Below are positions 44,904-54,005 of a stretch of 64,000 nt of DNA, piece by piece (position 1 is the first letter of the stretch; every line of letters begins with the position of its first letter). The notes under the pieces are model-generated. The model saw only the letters and a list, made by a program, of their open reading frames with translations. It was not told the origin of the DNA and made no database searches. This stretch comes from Amycolatopsis sp. 195334CR. GTDB taxonomy: Bacteria; Actinomycetota; Actinomycetes; Mycobacteriales; Pseudonocardiaceae. Position numbers and translations under genes: made by a program. The stretch is taken from NCBI RefSeq assembly GCF_017309385.1, contig NZ_JAFJMJ010000001.1, positions 2,480,001 through 2,544,000 of the forward strand, read 5' to 3'.

Positions 44904-45776
44904 ATGACCCCCGTGGACCTGGCGTTCCTGCACGCCACCGTCATCGACGCCACCGGCGGCCGCCCGCGGCCGGACGCGACGCTCGTGGTGCGGGACGGCC
45001 GGATCACCGCGCTCGGGCGGTTCGGCGACACGCACGTGCCGCGCGGGGTGCGGAAGGTGGAGCTGCCAGGGAAGTTCGTCGTGCCGGGGTTGTGCGATGT
45101 GCGGGTGCACGGCGGTGACCCGGCCCTGTTCCTGGCGAACGGCGTCACCACGGTCCGGCCGCCGCTGCCGCCGCGCCGGGTTCCGCTGGACCCGGCGGAG
45201 TTCGTGCGCCCGCCCTCGCCCCACATCCCCACGCTCTCGCGCTACTCCGTGCTCGACCGGCCGTCGCTGCTCTCGGCGGACGACTACCGGCTGAAGTACC
45301 TGTCACCCACCGAGCGGGACGGCTGGCGGTGGGCACTGGAGAAGCTGCGGCGGAAACCGGACCGGGCCGCGTTGTTCGCGCACCGGCTGCGGTTCACCGG
45401 CGCACTGCACCGGGCGGGCGTGCCGCTGCTGGCCGGCACGGACACCGGGATGCCGTGGGTCTTCCCGGGTTTCGCCCTGCACGAGGAACTCGCGTTCCTG
45501 GTCGAGGCGGGGTGCACGCCGATGCAGGCGCTGCAGGCGGCGACCAGGGAACCGGCGCGGTACCTTGGCCGCTCGGCCACCCACGGCACCATCGCCGTCG
45601 GCAAGGTGGCGGACCTGCTCGTCCTGGACGCCGACCCGTTGCTGGACATCCGGAACACCCGCAAGGTCCACTCGGTGCTTTCCGGCGGCACGCACCTCAC
45701 CCCGACCGCCAGGGCCCAGCTGCTGGTGACCGAAAAATGGGGCGCTGCCCGGCAGGCAGCGCCCCATTCGCGGTGA
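44904..45776 (+). pseudogene. Amidohydrolase-like ORF lacking the catalytic core
   Basis: An open frame of 290 residues. The N-terminal part (DATLVVRDGRITALGRFGDT, FVVPGLCDVRVHGGD) and C-terminal part (GTDTGMPWVFPGF, GKVADLLVLDADPL) are clearly amidohydrolase. The metal motif HxH reads RVH, and the middle 140-170 residues with the Lys/His ligands are absent: after ANGVTTVR the frame jumps to PHIPTLSRYSVLDRP. Active paralogues are 400-450 residues. So it probably has no hydrolase activity. It is intact as a frame, so it could be an expressed remnant. The last codons coincide with the terminator of the convergent ponA gene. Confidence 0.65.
45736..45768 (-). terminator. ponA terminator inside the 3' end of the convergent ORF
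   Basis: 14-bp arms 45736-45749 and 45755-45768 with a 5-nt loop. On the minus strand the stem is followed by T5 (45735-45731 region reads TTTTTCG). It lies 9 nt after the ponA stop and within the last 14 codons of the amidohydrolase-like ORF. Confidence 0.88.
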
Positions 45777-45777
45777 T

Positions 45778-48429
45778 TCAGTTGTCGTCGGGATCTCGGC
45801 CGTTGGCCGGGTCACCGTTCCCGTGGCCGGGCAGCCCCGGAATGGACGGCTTGCCCGAACTGCTCGGCTTGCCCGACGGCTCCTCCTCCGGCGTCGACGG
45901 CTCCGTCGACCCGCTCGGCGGGGCCGACGACGGCGGCGCGCTCGGCTGCTGCGACTTCGACGGGTTCGACGGCGGGGCCGTCGGCACCGTGCGCCCGATC
46001 AGCTTCACGTCGGAGAACTTCTCCTTCGGCTTCCCCTTCAGGTAGCCGTCCATGAACTTCTTCCAGATCTCGCCGGGCAGGTCCTTGCCGTAGATCTTCT
46101 TCTTGTTCGCCATCCGGATGACCTTGTCGGCCTCCGTGCCCACCCAGGCGCTCGCCGAGACGAGCGGTGAGTAGCCCACCATCCACGCCTGCGAGTTCTC
46201 GTTGCCCAGGCTGTCCGGCTCGCCCTGCTTCGGCGTGTACTGGTGCGTCCCGGTCTTGCCGGCGCAGTCGTACCCGCCGGCGCAGGCCAGCTTCGAGTAC
46301 GGCAGCACCGGAACCAGCGACTTCGTCACGTTCCCGGCGATCTGCTTGCTCTTCTCCGGGTCGTTCTCGGCGAACGCGGGCTTGTCGTTGACCTCGGCCT
46401 CGTAGACCACCTCGTCGCGCGAGTTCAGCACCTTCGAGACGAAGTGGTAGTCCCGCTGCATGCCGTCCGCGGCGAAGGTCGCGTAGGCCGCCGCCATCTC
46501 GGCGGGCGTCACCTCCGCGCCCCGGCCACCACCGATGGAGAGGTTGTTGTCGGCGTCGGTCAGCGGGGCCTTGACCCCGGCCTGGTGCGCCGCGTCGACG
46601 ACCTCCTCGACCCCGGTCTGGCGGGCCACGAAGTCGTAGAACACGGTGTTGACCGACTTCTCCATCGCCTCCGCGACCGAGCACTGCGCACTGCAGTCCA
46701 CGCCCTCGGAGTTGCGCACGGTGGCGTTCTGGATCTTCCGCGGCGACGAGCCGTCGTAGGTCTCACCGAGGCCCTTGCCCGTCTTCAGCAGCGCGACCAG
46801 GTCGAACGGCTTGAACGAGGAGCCCGGTGGTCTCGCGGTGTTGGCCCAGTCGCGCTGGTCCTCCTTGGTGTTCGGCCCGCCGTAGTAGGCGAGCACGCCA
46901 CCGGTCTTCGGATCGATTGCGACCAGTGCTTCCCGCAGGTCCTGCGGCTGGTCCTTCATCACCTCGTCGACCGTCTTGATGGCCAGGTCCTGCGCCTTGG
47001 GGTCGACCGTGGTGTAGATCTTGTAGCCACCGGACTGGATCTTGTCCTCGGTGATGCCCTTGGACTCCAGCTCGTCCACGATCCGGTTCTTCACCAGCAG
47101 GTTCGGCCCGGTGATGGTCTGCTTGCGCACGTCGTCCAGCGGCCGCGGCTCGGGGAAGGTGGCCTGCGCGCGCTCGGCGGGCGTCATCCACTGGTTCTCC
47201 ACGATGCGGTCCATCGCCACGCGCCAGCGCTCCTCGGCCACCGCGCGGTTCTCCGACCGGCCCGGCTGCTGGATCAGCCCGGCCAGCAGCGCGGCTTCGG
47301 AGGTGGTCATGTCCTTGGCGTCCTTGCCGAAGAACGACTGCGCCGCGGTCTGGATGCCGTACGCCCCACGACCGAAGTAGATCGTGTTCAGGTACGCGGT
47401 GATGATCTCGTCCTTGTCGTACTGCTTGTTCATCTTGAAGGACTTGACCAGCTCGGTGGCTTTACGGGTGAGGGTGCCCTCGTCGTTCTCGGTGGCCTTC
47501 TTCACGTACTGCTGGCTGATCGTCGAACCACCACCGACACCGCCGGTGACCTGGTTGTAGACCGCCCGCAGGATGCCGGTGATGTCGAACCCGGAGTTCG
47601 TCTCGAAGGTGGCGTCCTCGGTGGCGTAGATCGCCCGGCGCACGTTCTGCGGGATCTGCTCGGGTTCGAGCATCACCCGGTTCCCGCCCTGCGGGATGTC
47701 CTTGCCCAGCTCCGACTCGTCGGCGAAGTAGTAGGTGACCACCTTGTCCTGCTTGGCGGCGACCTCCTGCGGCGTGGGCACGTCGACGGTGAAGTAGAGC
47801 ACGGTGAACGCCGCGGCGGGCGCCACCACGAACAGGCCGACGAGCACGTAGAGCACCCGCCGCACCCGCTTCCAGCGGCGGCGCTTGCGCATCGCCGGGC
47901 TCAGCTGCTTCTTGTCACCGCTGTCACTGCCGTCACCGTCGGCGCCGAACTCGTTGAACGCGGCCTGGTTGTCGTCGGCGGGCCAGCTGTCGCGGCGGTC
48001 GTAGTCGTCGTAACCGTCGTCGGGGAAGCCGGTGCCGTTGTGCTCGTGGTGCGTGATCAGCTCGGGCTCGCGCTCCGGCGTCGGCGGCACGAAGCTCGTC
48101 GGCTCCTCCTGGCGCGGGGGCTGCTGCTGGCGTCGCGGGGGCAGCGGGGGCTGTCCCGGCGGCGGCGGCCGGTACCCGCCACCGTGCTGCTGGCGCGGGG
48201 GCGGCGGCTGCCGGTCCTCCTGCGGCCAGCCGGGCTGACCGCCACCGGCGGGCGGGCCGTTGCGCGGGCGGCCGCGGCCGCCCTGCTCACCCGGCCACTG
48301 CGGTTCGTCACCGGCCGGCCACTCGGGGTTGCCGCGCCGGGGGGCGCGGTTCTCGCCACCGGGCCACTGTGGGTTGTCCCACTGCCCCGGTTCCTCTTCC
48401 GGCCACCCTCGGCCGTACTGATCATTCAC
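45778..48429 (-). CDS. ponA: Bifunctional class A penicillin-binding protein
   Basis: Makes and cross-links peptidoglycan at the membrane. The 883-residue protein has a long Pro/Gln/Gly-rich cytoplasmic tail (about 190 residues), one membrane helix (VLYVLVGLFVVAPAAAFTVL, near 194-217), the GT51 glycosyltransferase with catalytic Glu271 in ATEDATFE and GGSTISQQYVKKA, and the transpeptidase with Ser537 in SSFK (537-540), KSVN and KTGT (725-728). A C-terminal Ser/Pro/Glu-rich tail ends it. GTG 48429 has GGGAGG 7 nt before it. The DUF5318 gene lies 79 nt upstream, as in related genera. Confidence 0.97.
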   Translation of the reverse strand: MNDQYGRGWPEEEPGQWDNPQWPGGENRAPRRGNPEWPAGDEPQWPGEQGGRGRPRNGPPAGGGQPGWPQEDRQPPPPRQQHGGGYRPPPPGQPPLPPRRQQQPPRQEEPTSFVPPTPEREPELITHHEHNGTGFPDDGYDDYDRRDSWPADDNQAAFNEFGADGDGSDSGDKKQLSPAMRKRRRWKRVRRVLYVLVGLFVVAPAAAFTVLYFTVDVPTPQEVAAKQDKVVTYYFADESELGKDIPQGGNRVMLEPEQIPQNVRRAIYATEDATFETNSGFDITGILRAVYNQVTGGVGGGSTISQQYVKKATENDEGTLTRKATELVKSFKMNKQYDKDEIITAYLNTIYFGRGAYGIQTAAQSFFGKDAKDMTTSEAALLAGLIQQPGRSENRAVAEERWRVAMDRIVENQWMTPAERAQATFPEPRPLDDVRKQTITGPNLLVKNRIVDELESKGITEDKIQSGGYKIYTTVDPKAQDLAIKTVDEVMKDQPQDLREALVAIDPKTGGVLAYYGGPNTKEDQRDWANTARPPGSSFKPFDLVALLKTGKGLGETYDGSSPRKIQNATVRNSEGVDCSAQCSVAEAMEKSVNTVFYDFVARQTGVEEVVDAAHQAGVKAPLTDADNNLSIGGGRGAEVTPAEMAAAYATFAADGMQRDYHFVSKVLNSRDEVVYEAEVNDKPAFAENDPEKSKQIAGNVTKSLVPVLPYSKLACAGGYDCAGKTGTHQYTPKQGEPDSLGNENSQAWMVGYSPLVSASAWVGTEADKVIRMANKKKIYGKDLPGEIWKKFMDGYLKGKPKEKFSDVKLIGRTVPTAPPSNPSKSQQPSAPPSSAPPSGSTEPSTPEEEPSGKPSSSGKPSIPGLPGHGNGDPANGRDPDDN

Positions 48430-48508
48430 GGAAAGGCCTCCCAGATCGGCGTTTCGGGGGACGCCGTTCTGTGGTCATCGGTTCTCGCTTGCCCCTGTGA
48501 CGCTGGGA

Positions 48509-48913
48509 TCACTGCCCGGCCGACCTCCGCGGCCGGGTGCGTGGTTGTGGTTGTCCGGTCCCAAGGACGTATGACTGCACCAGGTGGTTCCAGCCGCACG
48601 TCCGGCAGACCTCAACCACGTACACGGTGAACTCGGCGAAATGGTTGGCCATTCTCGCCAGTTCTTCCGGAGCCCGCGCCGAACCCGAGGCGTGCTTCAG
48701 CTCGTCGCCGTACACCCAGGAGACCTCGGTGAGCAGCTCCCTGCGGCACACGGGGCAGTCCGCCTGGCCGGGGCTGCCGTGGAACTTGGCCGCCCTGAGC
48801 AGGTACGGAGTCGCGTCGCACACCTCCGCGGTGCCGACGCGCCCCGAGTAGACCTCGGCGAGCAGCGCGCGGCGCTGCAACGCGTAGTCCACGATCTGCC
48901 GGTGGGTTCGCAC
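48509..48913 (-). CDS. DUF5318 family protein
   Basis: A 134-residue conserved actinobacterial protein, from memory like Rv0049. It has DYALQRRALLAEVYSGRVG, then CDATPYLLRAAKFHG, CPVC and later CRTCGWNH, giving four cysteines likely to bind zinc. GTG 48913 is chosen; no Shine-Dalgarno is visible, so a leaderless message is possible. The conserved neighbour is ponA. Function is unknown. Confidence 0.88.
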   Translation of the reverse strand: MRTHRQIVDYALQRRALLAEVYSGRVGTAEVCDATPYLLRAAKFHGSPGQADCPVCRRELLTEVSWVYGDELKHASGSARAPEELARMANHFAEFTVYVVEVCRTCGWNHLVQSYVLGTGQPQPRTRPRRSAGQ

Positions 48914-49076
48914 GCTGACAGAGTACGTGTCCCGGCCACCGCGACGATGAGCCGTTCTGCCTAGCGCTCCGCGGCCCGGCAGCGACACGCCGACGGGCTG
49001 ATAACGCTCTGATGAATTCCACTGGTGTGATTCGGCGCCCAACGGGTGATCGGCAGGGTTAGCTACGCCACTCCGA

Positions 49077-49095
49077 TGTATCGGCGCGATATAGT
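49077..49095 (+). promoter_or_regulatory. Candidate -10 and operator for the padR-ino1 genes
   Basis: TATAGT (49090-49095) is a good -10 hexamer in the 265-bp gap before the PadR gene. It overlaps a near-palindrome TGTATCG-GCG-CGATATA (49077-49093, 6 of 7 positions). This suits PadR autoregulation of padR-ino1. No clear -35 is seen. Confidence 0.4.
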
Positions 49096-49178
49096 GGACC
49101 GGTAGGTTCGGCGCGCGGATGGAGTAATACGGAGCAACGCCGTGGCGCGTCGTTTGTTCCCGGAAGGGGGTGACCGGC

Positions 49179-49754
49179 GTGCTGGAGTTCGCGGTGCTGG
49201 GACTGCTGCACGAGGCACCCATGCACGGTTACGTGCTGCGCAAGCGGCTGCACGAAACCCTCGGCATGTTCCGCACCTTCTCCTACGGCTCGCTGTACCC
49301 GACCTTGCGGCGGTTGCAGCGGGCGGGCTTCATCGTCGAGGAGGCCGGCGAAGCCCCGGCGCCCGATCCCGCCGCTCGAGCACAGAGCCGTGCGTGGGCG
49401 GCCCGCCGCGGGAAGCGGGTGTACAAGCTGACCGCCGAGGGCAAGGAGCGGTTCGCCGAGCTGCTCGGTGACGCCGGTCCGCAGACCTGGGACGACGAGG
49501 GTTTCGGCGTCCACCTCGCGTTCTTCTCCCGGACACCGGCCGACGTCAGGATGCGCATCCTGGAAGGTCGCCGCCGCCGGGTCGAGGAGCGGCGCGAGGG
49601 ACTGCGGGCGGCCATGGCCAGGGCCGAGGAGAGGATCGACCGCTACACCCGCGAGCTGCACCGGCTTGGCCTGGAAAGCAGCGAACGAGAAGTGCGCTGG
49701 CTCAACGAGCTGATCGCGCACGAGCAGGCCGAGCAGCGGGCGCAGGAGCCCTGA
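49179..49754 (+). CDS. PadR-family transcriptional regulator upstream of ino1
   Basis: A 191-residue regulator, from memory the counterpart of Rv0047c. [20 protein letters not shown] starts the winged helix, followed by [20 protein letters not shown] and a wing with [14 protein letters not shown]. The C-terminal half is helical and Arg-rich. GTG 49179 fits the family start and has AAGGGGG 8 nt upstream; GTG 49170 would add three residues. ino1 begins 52 nt downstream on the same strand, so the two are probably co-transcribed. Confidence 0.93.
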   Translation: MLEFAVLGLLHEAPMHGYVLRKRLHETLGMFRTFSYGSLYPTLRRLQRAGFIVEEAGEAPAPDPAARAQSRAWAARRGKRVYKLTAEGKERFAELLGDAGPQTWDDEGFGVHLAFFSRTPADVRMRILEGRRRRVEERREGLRAAMARAEERIDRYTRELHRLGLESSEREVRWLNELIAHEQAEQRAQEP

Positions 49755-49806
49755 GCGGCGCTCGGTCACTACCTACGTGAAGAACGAAACCAAAGGAGAA
49801 TCCGGC

Positions 49807-50892
49807 ATGGGCGAGAACCGCCGCAGCGTTCGGGTGGCCATCGTTGGCGTCGGCAACTGTGCCGCATCGCTGGTGCAGGGTGTGCAGTACTACCGCGACG
49901 CCGATCCCGCCTCGCGCGTGCCCGGTCTGATGCACGTCCAGTTCGGCGAGTACCACGTGCGCGACATCGAGTTCGCCGCCGCCTTCGACGTGGACGCCAA
50001 GAAGGTCGGGCGCGACCTGAGCGAAGCCATCGTCGCCAGCGAGAACAACACCATCAAGATCGCCGACGTCCCGCCGCTCGGGGTCACCGTGCAGCGCGGG
50101 CACACCCTCGACGGGCTCGGCCGGTTCTACCGGGAGACCGTGGAGGAGTCCGACGAGCAGCCTGCCGACGTGGTCGCCGTCCTGCGCGAGGCCGAGGTCG
50201 ACGTGCTGGTCTCCTACCTGCCGGTGGGCTCGGAGGAAGCCGACAAGTTCTACGCGCAGGCCGCCATCGACGCGGGCGTCGCCTTCGTCAACGCGCTGCC
50301 GGTGTTCATCGCCTCCGACCCCGAATGGGCGAAGAAGTTCACCGACGCGGGGGTCCCGATCGTCGGCGACGACATCAAGTCCCAGGTCGGCGCCACCATC
50401 ACGCACCGCGTGCTGGCGAAGCTGTTCGAGGACCGCGGGGTGCAGCTCGACCGCACCATGCAGCTCAACGTGGGCGGGAACATGGACTTCCTGAACATGA
50501 AGGAGCTGGAGCGGCTCGAGTCCAAGAAGATCTCCAAGACCCAGTCGGTCACCTCGCAGGTCGATCGGGACCTCGGCAAGGGCAACGTGCACATCGGCCC
50601 GTCCGACTACGTGCAGTGGCTCGACGACCGCAAGTGGGCCTACGTCCGCCTCGAGGGCCGCGCCTTCGGTGACGTGCCGCTGAACATGGAGTACAAGCTC
50701 GAGGTCTGGGACTCGCCGAACTCGGCGGGCATCATCATCGACGCGGTGCGGGCCGCGAAGATCGCCAAGGACCGCGGCATCGGCGGGCCGATCCTGTCGG
50801 CCTCCTCCTACTTCATGAAGTCGCCGCCGGAGCAGTACGACGACGCCACCGCGCGCGACGCCGTCGAGAAGTTCATCGCCGGCGAGAACTGA
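49807..50892 (+). CDS. ino1: myo-Inositol-1-phosphate synthase
   Basis: Converts glucose-6-phosphate to myo-inositol-1-phosphate with NAD, supplying mycothiol and phosphatidylinositol. The 361-residue prokaryotic-type protein has [21 protein letters not shown] (NAD motif), [51 protein letters not shown] and the ESKKISKT catalytic lysines. ATG 49807 has AAAGGAGA 7-8 nt upstream; the frame is open to GTG 49777. A 16-bp hairpin follows the stop. Confidence 0.97.
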   Translation: MGENRRSVRVAIVGVGNCAASLVQGVQYYRDADPASRVPGLMHVQFGEYHVRDIEFAAAFDVDAKKVGRDLSEAIVASENNTIKIADVPPLGVTVQRGHTLDGLGRFYRETVEESDEQPADVVAVLREAEVDVLVSYLPVGSEEADKFYAQAAIDAGVAFVNALPVFIASDPEWAKKFTDAGVPIVGDDIKSQVGATITHRVLAKLFEDRGVQLDRTMQLNVGGNMDFLNMKELERLESKKISKTQSVTSQVDRDLGKGNVHIGPSDYVQWLDDRKWAYVRLEGRAFGDVPLNMEYKLEVWDSPNSAGIIIDAVRAAKIAKDRGIGGPILSASSYFMKSPPEQYDDATARDAVEKFIAGEN

Positions 50893-50899
50893 CCGTGAC

Positions 50900-50935
50900 G
50901 ACGGTGGCTTCCGGGACGCCCCGGAAGCCACCGTC
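50900..50935 (+). terminator. ino1 terminator hairpin without T tract
   Basis: Perfect 16-bp arms 50900-50915 and 50920-50935 with a 4-nt loop, 7 nt after the ino1 stop. An outer CGTGAC/GTCACG pair can extend it. It reaches to just before the end of the convergent secreted-protein gene and can serve both. Confidence 0.75.
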
Positions 50936-50938
50936 GCG

Positions 50939-51583
50939 TCACGCGAACGGCGAGCAGGACACCCGGCCGATCGCGGCGTGCCCGCGCGGGCTGTCGTCGG
51001 CGCCGTAGAGGTAGACGTGCATGGCGGTCAGGTCGAGGCCGCCGTGGCCGTCCTTGAGCGTCTCGCGGAAGACCACCTTCGCCTTGGCCGCGGCGCCGTG
51101 CAGGGTGCCGTTGATCCAGACGGTCGAGTTCTCCTCGATCGGCTTCGGCGGGGTCACCCCTCTGATGTTGCGGATGGTGAACTGCGCGTACGTGGTGCCG
51201 GTGGCGGTGCCCTCGCAGGTCACCGCGTACTCGCCGGTGCGGATGCGCTGCCGGTTCGCGGTGACGAAGGCGTCCAGCTGGAAGCTGTCGCCCTCGACCT
51301 TGACCAGGTTCTTCTCCACGTCCTCGTCGTGCACGCAGGACGCGGTCGCCTCGCCGTAGCGGACGACGCCGGTCTGGCGCACCTCGGCGGAGGTGACCAG
51401 GTTCTCGCCGTAGACGTCGCAGTCGGCGAGCGGGCCGACCGGGGTGACCTGCCCGTTGCTCGCGGGCACCTGGGCCACCCCGGCGTTCCCCACCCCGTCC
51501 TCACCGACCGCGTGGGCGGGTGCCGCGAAGCCCAACGCCGCGACGACCACCGCGCCCGTGACCCCGATTCGCCGAATGAACAT
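50939..51583 (-). CDS. Secreted protein of unknown function
   Basis: A 214-residue protein with a signal peptide (FIRRIGVTGAVVVAALGFAA, cleavage after AHA). Four cysteines (ADCDVY, SCVHDE, VTCEGT, VSCSPF) probably form two disulfides. The rest looks beta-rich. ATG 51583 has AAAGGGG 5-6 nt upstream; a GTG just before it is also possible. I do not recognise the family. It shares only the terminator with ino1. Confidence 0.72.
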   Translation of the reverse strand: MFIRRIGVTGAVVVAALGFAAPAHAVGEDGVGNAGVAQVPASNGQVTPVGPLADCDVYGENLVTSAEVRQTGVVRYGEATASCVHDEDVEKNLVKVEGDSFQLDAFVTANRQRIRTGEYAVTCEGTATGTTYAQFTIRNIRGVTPPKPIEENSTVWINGTLHGAAAKAKVVFRETLKDGHGGLDLTAMHVYLYGADDSPRGHAAIGRVSCSPFA

Positions 51584-51738
51584 CACAGCCCCTTTCCCTT
51601 GCTGAAAGCCGGTGCCGGCACCAGGTAGTCGCGAGCGGGCGGACCCCGTTATCGATCTCCAGCGGTGATCACCCGTCAGAGGCGGCGGGTTCGCTCGTTC
51701 GTGCCCGCGGAACCGGGTCAGGTCAGTAGGTTGGCCCG

Positions 51739-52167
51739 ATGAGCGAGACCCACGAGGAGCTGATCCAGCAGCTCGGCGGCGCGTTGCTGGACCTGGTGCC
51801 CGAATCGGGCTGGCGGCGGATCGACCTGGTCAGCTCGATGACCGCGGCGGCGCGGCACCTCGTCCTGACGGTGATCAACGCCGACGGCTCGCGGCCGTCG
51901 ATCGCCCCGCCGGAGGAGCTGAACACGATCCTGGCGAAGCTGCGCACCCTGCTCTACCAGCCCGGTCGTGGCACCTGGTTCTCCGCGCGGATCTCGATGA
52001 ACCCGCCGGGGCAGATCTTCTTCAACTACAACAACGACCACGAGCCGGTGCGCACGCCGCCGATGGAGCCGGCCCACTACGCCGAGGACCTGCGGGTGTT
52101 CCCCAGGGATCCCGAGCACATCCCCGCCTGGCTTCGCGCGAAGCTGGCGACCGAAGGGGCGAACTGA
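51739..52167 (+). CDS. YezG/DUF600-like immunity-type protein, copy 1
   Basis: A 142-residue cytosolic protein. QQLGGALLDLVPESGWRRID resembles the N-terminal helix and strand of the YezG antitoxin/immunity family, and WFSARISMNPPGQIFFNYNN resembles its WTSLxFxL..G.F..DFxYD hallmark. Such proteins neutralise polymorphic nuclease toxins. No toxin gene is visible here. ATG 51739 is used. The stop overlaps the start of the next gene by 1 nt (TGATG). Confidence 0.6.
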   Translation: MSETHEELIQQLGGALLDLVPESGWRRIDLVSSMTAAARHLVLTVINADGSRPSIAPPEELNTILAKLRTLLYQPGRGTWFSARISMNPPGQIFFNYNNDHEPVRTPPMEPAHYAEDLRVFPRDPEHIPAWLRAKLATEGAN

Positions 52168-52595
52168 TGCCGATGCCCGTGGTGCCGCTGAACGCGGCGC
52201 AGGCCAACCAGCTGCTCAAGGAGTTCACCACCTGGATGGTGCACTCGGCCCCGGCGGACTGGGAGCAGCTCTTCCTCACCTACCGCTCGGTGGGCGACTA
52301 CGTGGAACTGACCGGCCAGGTGATCACCGTGGTGGGTTCGGCGAGGTCGTGGACCCCGCCCGACGGGGCCGTTGGCTTCTTCGCGGACCTGCGGGACGGC
52401 ATGGCCAAACCGGGCGAGGGCGCCTGGACCACCCTCCGCTACCACCTCGCGCACCCCGGCGGGTACTCCGCCGAATACGACTGGGACGGCGAACCCGACT
52501 GGGACCACGTGCCGCCGGCGGAGTTCTTCCGGCAGGAGAGGGAGCGCTACCCGCGCACGGGCGAGCACGCGGGCTGGCTGCTCGCGCGCGGGTAG
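52167..52595 (+). CDS. YezG/DUF600-like immunity-type protein, copy 2
   Basis: Also 142 residues and of the same fold: VHSAPADWEQLFLTYRSVGD early on, GEGAWTTLRYHLAHPGGYSA in the middle and PPAEFFRQERERYPRTGEHA near the end, with DWDGEPDW in place of the YDD turn. Sequence identity with copy 1 is low, so they may neutralise different toxins. Translation is coupled to copy 1. The end is 8 bp from the convergent carotenoid oxygenase gene. Family by pattern only. Confidence 0.58.
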   Translation: MPMPVVPLNAAQANQLLKEFTTWMVHSAPADWEQLFLTYRSVGDYVELTGQVITVVGSARSWTPPDGAVGFFADLRDGMAKPGEGAWTTLRYHLAHPGGYSAEYDWDGEPDWDHVPPAEFFRQERERYPRTGEHAGWLLARG

Positions 52596-52602
52596 CCCAC
52601 CG

Positions 52603-53988
52603 CTAAGCCGGGTCCCAGTTGCCGTGGAAGCCGTTGGGGACGCGGTCCGGCAGGTGCACGGCGCCGACCGTCTCCAGCGTTCCGGCGTCCAGGATGGTCA
52701 GATCGCTCTTCTGCGTCGCGGCGTCGTAGACGAAACCGAGCAGCACGCCGTCGTCCTCACCGGCGTCCACAGTGGACGGCACGAAGACGAACTCGCCGAC
52801 CTGGCTGCCTTCGCCGAATTCCCGACGCTGCACCGAGCGCTGCCACAGATCGTGCTTGAGCAGCGCGCCCGACGACTTCGATCCGTCCCTTGTGGACACC
52901 GAGTAGCCGAAGCGGTGCTGCCGCCCGACCAGTCGCTCGTCCACCCGCGGGAACTCCTGCCCCTGGTCGTCGAGCCGCTCCTCGAGCACCTTGCCCGCGG
53001 TCAGGTCCACCGTCCACCGGTCCAGTGAAGGCGGTCCCTCGGCCGGGCCCTGCAGTTCGGTGTCGAACATCTTCGGGTGCCGGACGACGTCGAGCACGAT
53101 GCTGTCGCCGTCGTCGTAGGCGTTCATCGGGTGGAACACGTAGCACGGCTCGACCTCGAACCACCGCACGTCGCCGTTGCCGCCTTCCCGTGGCATCACG
53201 CCGATCCGCGCCGGGTAGTCCGGGTTCCAGCGGTACGGGAGGCCGGCGTTGCCGGTGATCCGCTCGCGCAGCACCGCGCTGACCGGGTCGGGCACCTTCA
53301 CCTTGCCCACGAACGCCGACACCACCAGCCGCGCCGGCGTGCGCAGGATGGCGGGCACCGACGCGGCGACCGCCTGCTCGGTGTGGAAGGTGACCGGGAG
53401 GTCGTAGAAGACCACGTACTTCTCGGTCAGCGAGAAGTCGTGCATCATCGGCGATCCGGTGACCTCGATGTCGACCGTGCGCCGCGCCCGCCCGGCCGCG
53501 TCGATCACCGAGTACTGCACCTTGTTGCCCCAGCCGAAGAAGTACGACACGGCGTGCAGCTCACCGGTCGCCGGATCGCGTTTGGGGTGGGCGGTGTAAC
53601 CGCCGGGCAGGGTGCCGTCGAAGTCGCAGGCACCCACCGTGTCGAGCTCGTCGGTCAGTTCGAAGTTGGGCACGCCGCCCTCGATCAGCGCGAGGGTCTT
53701 GCCCGCGTGGCCGATGACGTTCGTGTTGGCGCCCATGGACGAACCCCCGCGCACCCAGCGGTTGCGGTACCACTCGGCGCGGCCGTCGCGCAGCCGCACG
53801 CCGTGGACCATGCCGTCACCCATGAACCAGTGGTAGGTCGCGGGATCCACCTCGGACAGCGGGTTCGGCCCGTTGCGCAGGTAGCGCCCGTCGAGCCAGT
53901 CCGGCACGTGCCCGGTGACGCGCAGTTCGGTGATCGTGTGCTCGCGGCTGACCGGAGCGAAGTTTCCGTCGAGGAACCTGTTGCCCAT
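52603..53988 (-). CDS. Carotenoid oxygenase (RPE65/CCD family)
   Basis: Cleaves carotenoids or stilbenes at a double bond with non-haem iron. The 461-residue beta-propeller protein has GRYLRNGPNPLSEVDPATYHWF with MGDGMVHG, TAHPKRDPATGE, MMHDFSLTEKYVVFYDLP, CYVFHPMNAYDDGD and near the end VPNGFHGNW, supplying the four iron-binding histidines. ATG 53988 is typical. It is divergent from a TetR gene over a double operator. No carotenoid synthesis genes are nearby. Substrate unknown. Confidence 0.93.
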   Translation of the reverse strand: MGNRFLDGNFAPVSREHTITELRVTGHVPDWLDGRYLRNGPNPLSEVDPATYHWFMGDGMVHGVRLRDGRAEWYRNRWVRGGSSMGANTNVIGHAGKTLALIEGGVPNFELTDELDTVGACDFDGTLPGGYTAHPKRDPATGELHAVSYFFGWGNKVQYSVIDAAGRARRTVDIEVTGSPMMHDFSLTEKYVVFYDLPVTFHTEQAVAASVPAILRTPARLVVSAFVGKVKVPDPVSAVLRERITGNAGLPYRWNPDYPARIGVMPREGGNGDVRWFEVEPCYVFHPMNAYDDGDSIVLDVVRHPKMFDTELQGPAEGPPSLDRWTVDLTAGKVLEERLDDQGQEFPRVDERLVGRQHRFGYSVSTRDGSKSSGALLKHDLWQRSVQRREFGEGSQVGEFVFVPSTVDAGEDDGVLLGFVYDAATQKSDLTILDAGTLETVGAVHLPDRVPNGFHGNWDPA

Positions 53989-54005
53989 CGTTGGCCCCCT
54001 AGTGG

